Assembly (NCBI GenBank): GCA_018340375.1
Contig: JAFFJZ010000003.1
Location: forward strand, 15,810,001-15,874,000
Length of the DNA: 64,000 nucleotides
Source: Gonatopus flavifemur
Taxonomy: Eukaryota; Arthropoda; Insecta; Hymenoptera; Dryinidae
Reading direction: 5' to 3'
Shown here: piece after piece, positions 1 to 10,543 of the stretch
Numbering within the stretch: position 1 is the first letter of the stretch
How the letters are laid out: each line of letters starts with the position of its first letter
The notes under the pieces: model-generated
Seen by the model: only the letters and a program-made list of their open reading frames with translations
Told to the model about the DNA's origin: nothing
Databases searched by the model: none
Translations under genes and position numbers: made by a program

Positions 1-650
1 ATTGCAGAAAATTCAATACGATTCAGTCAAGAGGCCAAAATGCTATGATATAATTGAATGAAATTCCACGGAGAGCAATGTTACATTATAAATTACTAGC
101 GATACAGTAATTTGTAATATAATCTGAGATTATAATTTTATCGGAAAAAACCTAAGTCTACTCATATAACAATAATCGGAAGAGTTATTATGATTTTATG
201 AAAAGTTATGATTTCCAAATACATTTCTTCAAATAAAATTTCAAAACATGGATTCAAAGAGTACTGGCAATACACGATAAAGCTCTCCTTTCGCTTAAAC
301 GTATTTACGAAATGATTGAATTGCGAATCTACATTTTTCTCGTTACGTTAAAATGTATTTCGAACGATACGGCAGATAATTCATGTAATTTTGCTATGTA
401 CATATAACATTTAAAACAAACAAAAACTGTAGTGCAACATAGATTTAGCTCGAAAAATATTGTATAAATATATCTCATTAATTCATGTTGGCTTGTGATA
501 CTCCGTACAAGAAAGAGCCGTTCAAGGAATGATTGAAATAAGTCAATCCTCCATTGTCTGCACGTTTTATTGCACTTTTTGAGAGAAAAACAAAACGGAA
601 AAAATTCCGCGCGCAGCGATTGGATGAAACAAAATACTTATATCCTAAAA

Positions 651-686
<36 letters not shown>

Positions 687-1392
687 TCATATTGTTATTG
701 TCAACAATCGATTGCACGAACGAGTTTATCTGTGATTCAAGAGACGTGATTCCGTTTACGATAAATCATGATCTCTTTTGAGAAGAATAATGAATCCGTT
801 ATATCTGAATCCATGAAGAATGATTTGAATTTTATCGAAGGTTTAATCGAAAAGTTATAAAGAACCTGTAGAGTTCACTGAATCAGAAATGACGGACACT
901 CGATATCAGCAATATTACGTGCGGAGCATATATCGTTGTTTGTTATTTAGTCAGATATTTTATTATTAGCTATCCATTATGCTACAGTAAACGAAATAAA
1001 TCATGAAAAATCAACAATCGGTTAGATTTTACTGAAATGACTTTTTTCTTGTTTTATTATTATCTACGATAAGATTATTATAAGATGAGAATATAATTAT
1101 TCCTGGATAATAAAATGAACAAAATGAAGTTTATTAATTACATCGTGTTCTTTTTTTTCACTTTTAATTGTATTTTGAACTCTTTGTTTTTGTTATGGAA
1201 AAACAAGTCAGTTGGTAAGTGGTTTTTTCTAGAGAAAAGAATGAAAGAGAAATATAAATATACTTGGAAATCAAATCATCCATATATAATGCAGTGAAGA
1301 GCATTTACATATAATAATTTACAATCATTATCACATTACATATTAATTCATATAAGCTACAACTTCACTATTAATCACGAACACAAGATACT
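1..1392. other. No gene seen (left flank)
   Basis: AT-rich DNA with a TAA microsatellite. Open frames here (554-781, 1115-1297) are short, low complexity and lack domains. The 3' UTR of NDUFS4 presumably occupies part of 1100-1392. Confidence 0.5.
652..685 (+). repeat. (TAA)n microsatellite
   Basis: About eleven uninterrupted TAA units. It encodes poly-Asn or poly-Leu in chance frames, which are not genes. Confidence 0.95.
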
Positions 1393-3317
1393 TCATTTCG
1401 TGGAAACTCTGGTTCTTTTATTCCAAGCAAAGTTTTCTCCATAAGAACGAGGTTTTGGTTTACTCACATTAGGCTCTTGAATATAATAATCCCAACCCAT
1501 TTTTTCGCAATGAGCAATTGCTTCTTGAGCTGATGTGAAATCAACTTGCACGTTCGACATTGGATCACCACTGGAATGCAACAATATTCAATTCAAAATT
1601 GTACTTTTGAAAGTTTCAATCGAGAGAATACTAAAAAGCAAGTATAGTTACGCCAAATAACAAATCATCTGTATAACTACCTTCATTGAACAAAGATAAA
1701 TCATTCAAACAGAGTAATTCGATCGAGTCAATGATAATATTTCTCTGATCCAAAAAATTTGAAGGAGGTAACAAGAATTAAGTAACTCGATAACATACTT
1801 TCCTGGGAATAACATGTTATTCTCAAGAAGTTTGAAAATTAGAATTTGGAAATTGTATGATAATTTTTTTGATGAAACATAGAGTTCGATGTGAGAACAT
1901 AAATTTGAACTCATACAAGTCATACTCCGTACTACTCTATTCTTGAGATCATACATTATAAAATTGTTATGTACTCACCTGGAAGTCCATCCCATTAAAG
2001 GATTTTCCCAACGTTCGCGTGTATCGTAATCAATTTGCCAGTAATGAATATTGTTTGTTCCTGATTGCATTGCATTTTTAGGCGGTTGATAAATGCGAAC
2101 TCTACGAGTTTTTATATGTTCTTCGGGAACACCTGATGCCACACCAATATTTTCAACCTCCGCAACAGCAATTAGGGAATTTTTCAATAGTCTTGTAAAC
2201 TTCTTTTGTTCAACCACTAAATACCCCTTGGGTGTTACACCTGAAATCGGACTTGATCTACTCGCCCCTGCGTCTTCGGGTATTGGAACTTTTGGAAGGT
2301 TTGATGACATTAACCTGACGGTTCTGAAATTTAAGTTTCAATGAAGTTTAATATTTTCACTTTGATAAAATGTGAATGAAAATTGTTGTTAAGTGAAAGA
2401 AAAACAAATTCAAAGTAATACTTACCGAATTGGATTATAAAATATTTGAATCCTTGATATATTATCAACTCTTGTACAGTTTAAAGGGAAAAGAAATTGT
2501 TCGAAATTCATATTTGTCATAGAGTGATGAAAAGGGTTTCATATGTTGATATTTGAATGAGAATATCTTACTCGAAGGCAAAAATTTAATATTATTGATA
2601 CACTAAGAAGTATCGATCGTGTACGATCATGTGGTATGGAAAATGGATCTAGAATGAAATCATAGAGAGCTGTGCTATCTCTGTTTCAGCATATATAAAT
2701 TATGAACTCATGTGAAACAGGGAAAGAATTTGTCAATGCGAGGATAAAACTGATAAATCTTCAATGCATTTATGGGACTGCGAGTATAGAAACTCGGATC
2801 GTGTTTTTGATGATACATTATTAAACATTATTTCAATACAATAACATCAAAATATAGATATATATATATATATAAGTCAATGTCACAAGTAAGCAAACTT
2901 TTTCAGAATATATTATTGATTTCACTGAAGCATTTTGAAGTGGGTTATCGCAAATCAAATAGCTAAAGTTTTCGCATTGATACCTCTGAGATATGAATTC
3001 GAACGTAATTTGATTGTTGGAGAAACATTGCTTAGACATTCCATTCAATAATTTGTTCTCTATTGAGATTGTGCAAATATGTTTTGTGGTTATTTTATAT
3101 CAAAATTACTCATCTCATTTCAATATTTTCATATTGAGAATAATATCGTTCGTTATATGAACGTGAAATCTAGAAGCAGTTTTTCTTGGTATGTTAAATA
3201 TGGTTATATAAAACTAAAAATGAGGTTAAGTTAACTATGAATTAAAAAACCTCCTTACCTATTATGATTTGACCCCAACTCATTCAAACATTGTTTGAAC
3301 AAAATTCGAGATGCCAT
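1393..3317 (-). CDS. NDUFS4: NDUFS4, 18 kDa accessory subunit of mitochondrial complex I (three exons)
   Basis: Coding exons on the minus strand are 3317-3259, 2323-1979 and 1570-1393, giving 582 nt (193 residues plus TGA). Donors are AG/gtaagg and AG/gtgagt, and acceptors end in tttcag and ttccag. The phases join exactly: AG+A makes Arg and AG+T makes Ser. The N-terminus [15 protein letters not shown] is a basic, amphipathic mitochondrial presequence. The rest matches the NDUFS4 family throughout, including [36 protein letters not shown], and the C-terminal [12 protein letters not shown] with the conserved RVS phosphorylation site known in mammals. NDUFS4 is a nuclear-encoded accessory subunit at the base of the NADH-oxidising arm and is needed for late complex I assembly. 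Length and motifs look intact. The start is the only ATG before a good donor and gives the expected targeting peptide. The fly orthologue is ND-18. The UTR ends are not determined. Confidence 0.96.
2858..2874 (+). repeat. (TA)n microsatellite in NDUFS4 intron 1
   Basis: A run of about eight TA units. Confidence 0.85.
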
Positions 3318-3582
3318 GATTCTGAAAGAATTTAAATCCTAGAATAATTTACAAACAAAAAGTCCAAATATTTTTAAGGTTATGATGTTATGATAATAAC
3401 AGAATTTAAATGGCTGAAAACAACTGTTTGTGATTTCTGGTCCTGCTGATCACAACTTAGAGACCTCTTCAGACACTTTCAACAAACTTTATATGGCGGG
3501 AAAATGTGGAGACTTTCGAAATTCAAATTAGTGATATCGATTTTTGGGGAGACTCGATTCTTTTTTATAGATTTCTATGAAA

Positions 3583-3590
3583 TATCGATA
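3583..3590. promoter_or_regulatory. DRE (TATCGATA) motif upstream of NDUFS4
   Basis: A perfect 8-bp palindrome TATCGATA lies about 266 bp upstream of the NDUFS4 start codon, with a 7/8 match (TATCGATT) near 3534-3541 and an E2F-like GGCGGGAAA at about 3495. In Drosophila, DREF binds TATCGATA in promoters of proliferation, housekeeping and mitochondrial genes, so the position fits. One 8-mer in AT-rich DNA is weak evidence by itself. Confidence 0.4.
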
Positions 3591-4077
3591 AAAAATCCAA
3601 TTTCCACGCGATATATAAAGATGTTGAGGATCATTATCAAAATTTGGCGAGGAAACACAGCAGTTTATATGTCGTTATAAGTCATACATGGATTATATAA
3701 AGTTTCTTATAAAATAAATTTATACCTCACATAAAAATTTTATATGATTCTTTTCGAGTATGGTTTTGTAATTAAAAATATACAAAAGATTTATACAAAT
3801 TTTATAAAACTTTCTTTTCTAACCCACATGGAAAAAATTGCAGAATGATATATAATTTATATATAACCAAATAAAACTTATATATAAACTGTATTGGATG
3901 ATTTATAAATTGAATAAAATATTATAAATTTCCCCACATTGAAAGAAACGGATAATAAAAACATATTTCCACGCAATATTAGTTCGTTGATCTCAAAAAG
4001 AATATAAACTGTGGTAAAAGAAAACGATAGAAACTGATTGGTAGAATTACCCTTAGAATTTTGCAAGTTTATGGAAA

Positions 4078-4364
4078 CCCTAGCGGTTACATTTTGGTGA
4101 GAAATCTTGGTTTTGGTAACTTGTTGGTCGTTTAGAACATTTCTTTCAACAAAAATTGACCAAAATCCAACAAAAATTCAATCAATCTCTATTTGATGAT
4201 TTTTCGGTTATTTTGTGGGAAGTTTCTGGGTTTTTACCTCAACACTACCAAAAAGATTCCAAAAACGGGCCACATTTTTTGGTGACCTTTTGGTGTCAGA
4301 TTTGTTCTAAGCAAAAAATAACTGAAAAAAACCACAAAAATTGGTCACTTCGGAATCGCTAGGG
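4078..4364. mobile_element. 287-bp MITE with CCCTAGCG ends
   Basis: It starts CCCTAGCGGTTACATTTTGG and ends CACTTCGGAATCGCTAGGG, a clear terminal inverted repeat. The interior is rich in AAAATTGGTC-like segments. A 68-codon open frame inside (4156-4362) is explained by the repeat. Confidence 0.65.
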
Positions 4365-5582
4365 ATTGGACAGGGAAAACATTCCTACGGGTAAAAAGCG
4401 CATAAAAAAACGATGCACAGTCTATCCGTTTCACTGCGATTTTTGACCCTTTCAATCGGTTTCTATCGTTTCCATTCTGAAGGGAATTCAACAAGAATCA
4501 AGTACATATTCTTTCCCCCCTAGATACGGCTTTGATGAAGTGCTGCAGAAATTCAAAAAGAATGTTCACTAAGAGTCATTTCGCACTTTTGGATTGTGAA
4601 AGTGCGAATTTACACTTGATTTTCTCTCCAAATTTGAAGTAAGGAAATGTTACTGATTGTAGTGAAAAGTCGATCACTGCAGAGTAGTCCATCTGCAGTG
4701 CACAATTAGTGAATATTAAATAATCTTCACGAGGTAAAATGTTACTAATTCGATCAGTGAGGAGGATCTCTCACTGCATAACCTGTAACTGTTCACTGAT
4801 TCCTTTCAATGGTCAACTATCAAGTGCATGAATAGTGGGATTCAATTGATTCAAATTCAGAGTGTTCACCGGAACTATTTATCTATTAAGTTACCATTTT
4901 CCAAAGAGAACTTCTTTAAAAGACAAATATTTTGCAGAAATAAAATGATTATTGAAAAGATAATCGAATGATGATATTCAATTTCAATTAAAAATCGAAC
5001 TCAATAATTTGATGACAAATCTTTCACTGAAAAACAAGGTATATTTGCTTATGGCAAAATAAGTGTTCGTTTAGATCAAATACATGTCGTTAATGAAGTC
5101 GTCGTAGAATTTGCATGAATACGATATAAAAAAATTATGCATGAATTCTTTTGAATGAAAAAAAAAAAAAAAATGAGATTACTTTGGAATAAAAATCTCA
5201 GTTCGAATTATTTGATCTCAATTGCAAGATCTCATCTGAAGAGGGCTGAATGAATAATTTCTCTTGCTTCAACCGAAGCAAGAATTTTGTTATGATCAAA
5301 AGCAAACGATCATTCAAAAATTTCATATAATATTTTGCATTCATGCAGAATAAATTATTCCTTGTGATTATGAGATGAACATTAAACTTTTTCATTAGTA
5401 ATTCTTCATTCATTGGATGACATTTTCATTGTGTAAACATCGTGTGTAAGCTCGATCTTTTTTCTTCTCTTCTCTCTGAAAACTTCATTTCGTGTGACTA
5501 TCTTAAAGTAACGATCGATCATTTTAGGATAACAAAGACTGACCTACCCTTAACGATATCAAGAAGGTTTTAGTATCCATCT

Positions 5583-5640
5583 CACGCATGCGCTATCAGA
5601 TATATATGTATATTTATACACTTGTACTCCTGATTTTCTG
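5583..5640 (+). promoter_or_regulatory. Candidate promoter of the six-cysteine peptide gene
   Basis: A half-palindromic ACGCATGCGC, similar to the NRF-1/Ewg site, lies at 5584-5593. It is followed by TATA-rich sequence (about 5600-5620) and then by non-TA-rich sequence leading to the first coding exon at 5775. A short upstream ORF (ATG at 5716, six codons) lies in the presumed 5' UTR. No transcription start can be proved. Confidence 0.25.
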
Positions 5641-5774
5641 CAGGAGTTGCATTGTGTAGGAGATATGCCTTAAATTCAACGAAACTACTGCTAATAATTT
5701 TATTTATTATCACTCATGCGACACGTGTTGATTTGAAAGATTCTTCATCCGCAAGGCATACAAATATTTAAAAA

Positions 5775-7718
5775 ATGCACAATCCCGTGAGTATATTGTA
5801 TTATATGTCGTTAGATATTATTCGATTGCTTTTATGAAACTGTCATTGATAGTTCATATCTACTTTCTGTATCATTTATTTCACAATTATATGATATGAA
5901 ATATGTAATAATACACGATCGATATCTGCTTCTTTCTCAAACCATTTTGTTTTCGCTTTGGAAGTTAATGTTTTTTTTACTATTTTTAACAAGTGCAAGT
6001 GTTGTAATTCCAGAAAGGAGAATCATAAAATACTATTTATTTAGTATTTGAATTATTGCATGTACACGTAACGTTATTCACTGTAAAAAATTTGCATGTA
6101 ATATATGCATATCAATAGAATATATCCCTGATAACACACGAAGAATTTTTTTTTCAAAAACAAGAATAGAATTCTTCAAGAACTCTTTCCGAATTAATGA
6201 ATTCATGAAGAGTTTTGGAGGTGTTCAATGTTTGGGACATCAACGAGTTCTGTGAGAACGCTGAGAGTATTGTTTTAGTGTTCTCAAAGGACTCAGAGCT
6301 CTTTATGAATTTATTAGTTCGAAAAGAGTTCTTGAAGAATTCTATTCTTATTTTTGAAGAAGAATTCTTCGTGTGTTATCTGGGTATGGTACTGTTTAGA
6401 TCGATTTTAACTGGCCAGTTTATTCAAGTGGAAAAATGTCTAGTAATCGATCAAATTGTTTCATTAAAATCAACTATTATTAATTGAAAACATGTCATAA
6501 ATAGAATTTTTTTTGTTTTGCAGAGAAATTCGGCTTTATATCTGTTGTTGATATTAGCACTATGCGTTAGAGTGTATTCAACACATGCCAGACACATTAT
6601 CGAAAAACGGAACTACAGCGATCAAAGCATACGCGGATACTTGACAGAAGTATGTCGATTATTTAATATTTTCATGATTTTATGTACTGCGATCACGATA
6701 GCGTGCAGGGTATGCAATTAGGGTAAAAAAGAGCTACTTTTTAGTAGGGTATTGTGGGTTTTCAAATTCGACGTCTCCACAGCAAAAAATTTACAGTAAT
6801 TTTATCAGCTGTGGCATCGATGTTCTTAATTGTAAAAACAAAAAACGTCGACTGTTTCGACTTAATTTTTTGGGCTTTTTCAGATACAATAATGAAAATT
6901 TAGCTGCCTCAGCAAATGATTCGTGTAACTCGTCTAAAACTTATCTAAAAACCTTGCACAAGGTATTTAACACATATTTGAAGACATGAAATGTCTATTT
7001 GAGTTACTGATGGCTGATCTTCAAAGAATCGATTCTTTTCTATAAAACATTTATCAAGTTTCTATGGATATTGATATAATTTTGATCAAAACTCGACAAA
7101 AATTCTATTAAACAGAATCGATTCTGCCAAGCACTGATTCGAATACACCCTGGGGAAAACATTTTGTTGAATTTTCTTCACTTTTGGCATAGCAATATTT
7201 CAATAAAATTCAGTGAGAATTGTCAAACTCACTGAATTTCACTAAAAGTTATTAAATATGATGGACAATTATTGAATTTTATCGAAATTTTGTTGAATAG
7301 TGTTGAATTCTAGTCATTTTCAATGAAAACCAAATGTGCCAAAAGTGAACGAAATTCAATAAAATTCACCGAATTTTTTCCACCAGGGTAATGTGATTTA
7401 ATTTGTTTTTGTTTTAAGGAAATTGTTTTTCACATAATTGATAACATAATATTTCCAATGGATACTTGAAATTAGTTTCATTTATCAAGTATATTTGGAA
7501 ATAAGCTAATTGAATGTTCAACATTTGCAATTTAGAGGACATGTTGGTGGAATGAAGTTTGCAAAGAAGAATTTCACAGTAAATTTCGATGCCGTTGTCC
7601 AAGATGGTCATACTGTCGTGCTCCAGGAAGATATTACGACGCTCACTGCAGCATGACGCGCACTGGATATATATGGACACAGCCAGAGGTTTCTTTGACA
7701 TTGGAAATCGACAAGTGA
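5775..7718 (+). CDS. Small secreted six-cysteine peptide precursor, family not recognised (three exons)
   Basis: Exons 5775-5786, 6524-6649 and 7536-7718 (donors CCC/gtgagt and GAA/gtatgt; acceptors ttttgcag and caatttag), all phase 0, give 106 residues plus TGA. Residues 1-24 form a signal peptide with the hydrophobic core ALYLLLILALCV. A dibasic Lys-Arg at about residues 33-34 could release a mature chain. Exon 3 carries the cysteine pattern C-x5-C-x7-C-x-C-x5-C-x10-C, rich in Arg, Trp and Tyr, followed by the Cys-free motif SMTRTGYIWTQP. This suggests three disulfides in an extracellular peptide such as a hormone, defence peptide or venom-like peptide. There is no C-terminal Gly-Lys/Arg amidation signal. 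I cannot name the family. The four-codon first exon is the least certain part: a different upstream exon could supply the start. Introns 1 and 2 each contain a MITE, and the PAL gene follows in the same direction. Confidence 0.7.
6126..6384. mobile_element. 259-bp MITE in intron 1 of the six-cysteine gene (family C, full copy)
   Basis: It begins CCCTGATAACACACGAAGAA and ends TTCTTCGTGTGTTATCTGGG, a near-perfect inverted repeat of about 24 bp with longer imperfect arms (AGTTCTTGAAGAATTC). Related shorter copies lie at 20322-20452 and 20781-20969. A 90-codon open frame at 6215-6487 starts inside it and is not a gene. Confidence 0.8.
7148..7388. mobile_element. 241-bp MITE in intron 2 of the six-cysteine gene
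   Basis: It starts CCCTGGGGAAAACATTTTGT and ends TTTTTTCCACCAGGG. The arms also share CACTTTTGGCA with its reverse complement TGCCAAAAGTG. Many GAATTTTATTGAA-like segments repeat within. Confidence 0.7.
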
Positions 7719-7943
7719 GAATAAAGTGTCAAGAAAGATGATTACGAGATGTAAAGATGGTATATGAAATCTCTGAAAGTATTTGTTCTAATTCCTGGTA
7801 CGCTTAGGAACGATTTCCCCGATTTGTGTGAAAATACTACAAGTGTTTCCTACACAGTATTTTAGAAAAAACTTCTCGAGTGAAAGGAAATTGTGCTGAA
7901 ATGTAGAACAGAGGCAGGATTTTTTTTCAATGCATTTAATTAA

Positions 7944-7949
7944 AATAAA
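7944..7949 (+). terminator. Candidate polyadenylation signal AATAAA
   Basis: AATAAA lies 226 bp after the stop codon of the six-cysteine peptide gene. Another copy (7720-7725) lies only 2 bp after the stop, which is unusually close. Either could be used. Confidence 0.35.
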
Positions 7950-8960
7950 TGCTTTGTCCGCAAAAATTTTCTGACATATTACATGGTAGACAGAATCTGC
8001 ACGTAACCACCTAATGACATCTGAACATCAGAAAACAAATCATTCAATTAAATAATAAGATGAAATCTCCTCTTTCCAGCACACGATTATCAAAGCCCCA
8101 AGACGAGGGGATAAACAAAAGCTATAAACAGATTCTTAATATGGTTTATCATAAATCATTGATAAATCAAATACTCTTGTGAATATAATAAACCTTCCTG
8201 TGGAATGAAAAATATGTACCTGCACCATATAATTTTTTTCTCTTATGTAGATCTGAGATCAAATTTAAATAACTTGAAACTTATTCTGGGATAGGAAACT
8301 GATGATTTCATTAAGATAGATTCAAAACAGGGTTCTAAATTTCACTTTGGGAATTGAATTTGCTCTCTACGTGAAATTTAATGAGTTTTCCTAAATTTTT
8401 TCAGGAGAATTTCTGTTAAAAAACATCGAATTTTCAGCATAAGGACATAAGAAATTCTAAGGCATGTAAACAGATGATGTACCAATGACGATCCTTCATT
8501 CGAATATGCTGTGAATGTTCCTCATAATCAATCCTTATGCTGCCATAACTTGATTATACGTTGTGATTAATATTGAAACAACAACAACAACAACTTAATA
8601 AATCAATCCATCACTTATTATGAGAAATAATTACTTCATATTGATAGGTCTACGAAAGATTGAACTATTTTTTATGCTTTGAATGAAACTTGTGGTTATA
8701 TAAATTTTATTTTCATTAATATTTGACTATGGATGACTTTCGATTGGGAACTAATGTGCTTTATATCGTGACATTCTATATTTGTAATTGAGATATCTCT
8801 GTTCTATACACTTGAAAACAAAATTGAAATAATATGTAGTCTGTTGAAAGAACTAGTTGATGTAACAAAACGTTTATATGAATTAGTAAAAATCACTGGA
8901 TTAATAAAACAAACCTTATTAACAATCCTTAATATATATAAAGAAATCCTTCCTAAATTT

Positions 8961-9204
8961 GAATCAGTGAAATTTCACTGTTTGTGCAGTTAATGGTTGA
9001 ACTTTGAATGAAATCAGTGAATAGTCATTGATCGTGCAGTTGGAAGTACTTCTCTGATTTCTACGTCGCATCTCCGTGGATTCCACGTTGATAAATGGTG
9101 GACGTGGATACAAGATGGATGAACGAAAATGCTACGTGGATGCAACGTAGAAATGATGAAGCAGTCAAGTTCAACTGTCAAAATCAGTGGATATTTACTG
9201 ATTC
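8961..9204. mobile_element. Older fold-back element split by a MITE
   Basis: The left arm has GAATCAGTGAAATTTCACTG and GTTGAACTTT. The reverse complement of the right arm has GAATCAGTAAATATCCACTG and GTTGAACTTG. The arms flank the family B MITE at 9057-9154, so the MITE inserted later. Confidence 0.65.
9057..9154. mobile_element. MITE family B, copy 1 (nested in an older fold-back)
   Basis: It begins ATTTCTACGTCGCATCTCCG and ends ATGCAACGTAGAAAT. It is clearly homologous to 57611-57702. It sits between the two arms of the fold-back at 8961-9204. Confidence 0.8.
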
Positions 9205-10173
9205 TGCAGTTTATATTCAATATTTTGCAGTGGTCGACACTTTTCATTGCAATCAATTACATTTCCCTATTCCGAATGTAGAGAGTAGATAGCAGTTTAA
9301 CTTGTAATTTAGGTCACAATTAGGTTGACAAAAAAAGTTCTTAGTTGATGCAAGACAAGGATGTAAGCTGACTAAAACCAGCGCACGGCAATTGTAACAA
9401 CATTTTGTTGACAGATATTAAATGATTTCTGTACCTCATATGTTTTTTCGATGTCATCGAATTATTTTGTATCAAAGAGTGCTTTTCAGTGTCTTTTGAT
9501 CATAAATTCTCCAATTTAATTGCTTCAGATATTCTACTAATATCACATGTTTTCGGAAACAATTCATTTGAATTATGTCTGAAGAATTCTGGAACAATGA
9601 ATTATAATATTTACTAGAAAAAATAGTATCTGAAGAAATGCACATAATAATAGAATGTAAACTTTTCCGAATTATGTATCATTTTTAACTACGTACAACA
9701 CAATTGTTAATTACCGTTTCATCATCAAGCTATTCAAGCTATTATCATTTTTTAGAATTAGAATGAAAAAACCATGTACATATATTGAGATATGATATAA
9801 TTAAATTATATTGCAAGATGATGTATGTATCATTATTTCTGATCGTTAAAACATATGGTATTTTGAAATGAAGGAGCCCGAATTCATGCTGACAATTGTA
9901 TGATAAACTTGTATCATTACTATGTAATAGAATAAATCTTAATCGTTCGATTATGAAGTATGAATTATATCTCATAATTCTTATATGATTTGAATAAATG
10001 TGTTATTTGTTATATGAGAAATATGTATCGTCATGATTAATCAATCTTGTTCCAAATACTTTTCAACTAACAATATTAATTGAAATAAATTTTCAAATTG
10101 AAATTTTCTGGATCCATAAAATTGAAAATTAAGTTCAACTTCAACTTTCATATGAATTTGGAATATTCTCAAT

Positions 10174-10281
10174 CCACACAGCACTACCATCCCAGAAGAA
10201 TTCTTAAAGATTTCATGAAGAACACAATCAGTTCAATAAGAATACTTTAGAAATTCTTCTGGAACTGTAATGCTATGTGGG
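10174..10281. mobile_element. 108-bp fold-back MITE 5' of PAL
   Basis: It starts CCACACAGCACTACCATCCC and ends TAATGCTATGTGGG. The arms share CAGAAGAATTTC. It lies about 165 bp before the PAL leader. Confidence 0.65.
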
Positions 10282-10445
10282 ATGTAATTATTCTGATTGT
10301 TTTTCTTTGTTTCGTGGAGGCTGAATATTCACTTGTGTTGGAAAATCATCAAAGTATCTCCGTAGATTAAATTTTTATCAGGTAAAAGCTCAATAACATA
10401 TTCTATGGACTTTACCATATGCATATATACATTTTGATACGTTTG

Positions 10446-10543
10446 AATAGGAACAACGGGATTGCGCTTGCGCGTTTTATTGATTCGTTCCTGTTGCTTT
10501 AGTTTTTGATTCTACAGCGTGACGGTGTTCTTCGGGAGAGAAA
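10446..10543 (+). promoter_or_regulatory. Candidate PAL promoter / 5' UTR with NRF-1-like GCGCTTGCGCG
   Basis: The 98 bp before the PAL start codon are much less AT-rich than the surroundings and carry GCGCTTGCGCG at 10464-10474, close to the NRF-1/Ewg palindrome. A CTACAGCGTGACGG stretch lies about 30 bp before the ATG. Composition and position suggest a proximal promoter or leader. The exact start of transcription is unknown. Confidence 0.35.

Noticed and set aside
554..781. Overlapping open frames with poly-Asn (plus) and poly-Leu (minus)
   Set aside because: They are translations of the TAA microsatellite at 652-685 with no other protein feature.
4156..4362. 68-codon plus-strand frame
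   Set aside because: It lies entirely within the 287-bp MITE at 4078-4364.
6215..6487. 90-codon plus-strand open frame
   Set aside because: It begins inside the family C MITE at 6126-6384, and similar frames occur in the related MITE copies.
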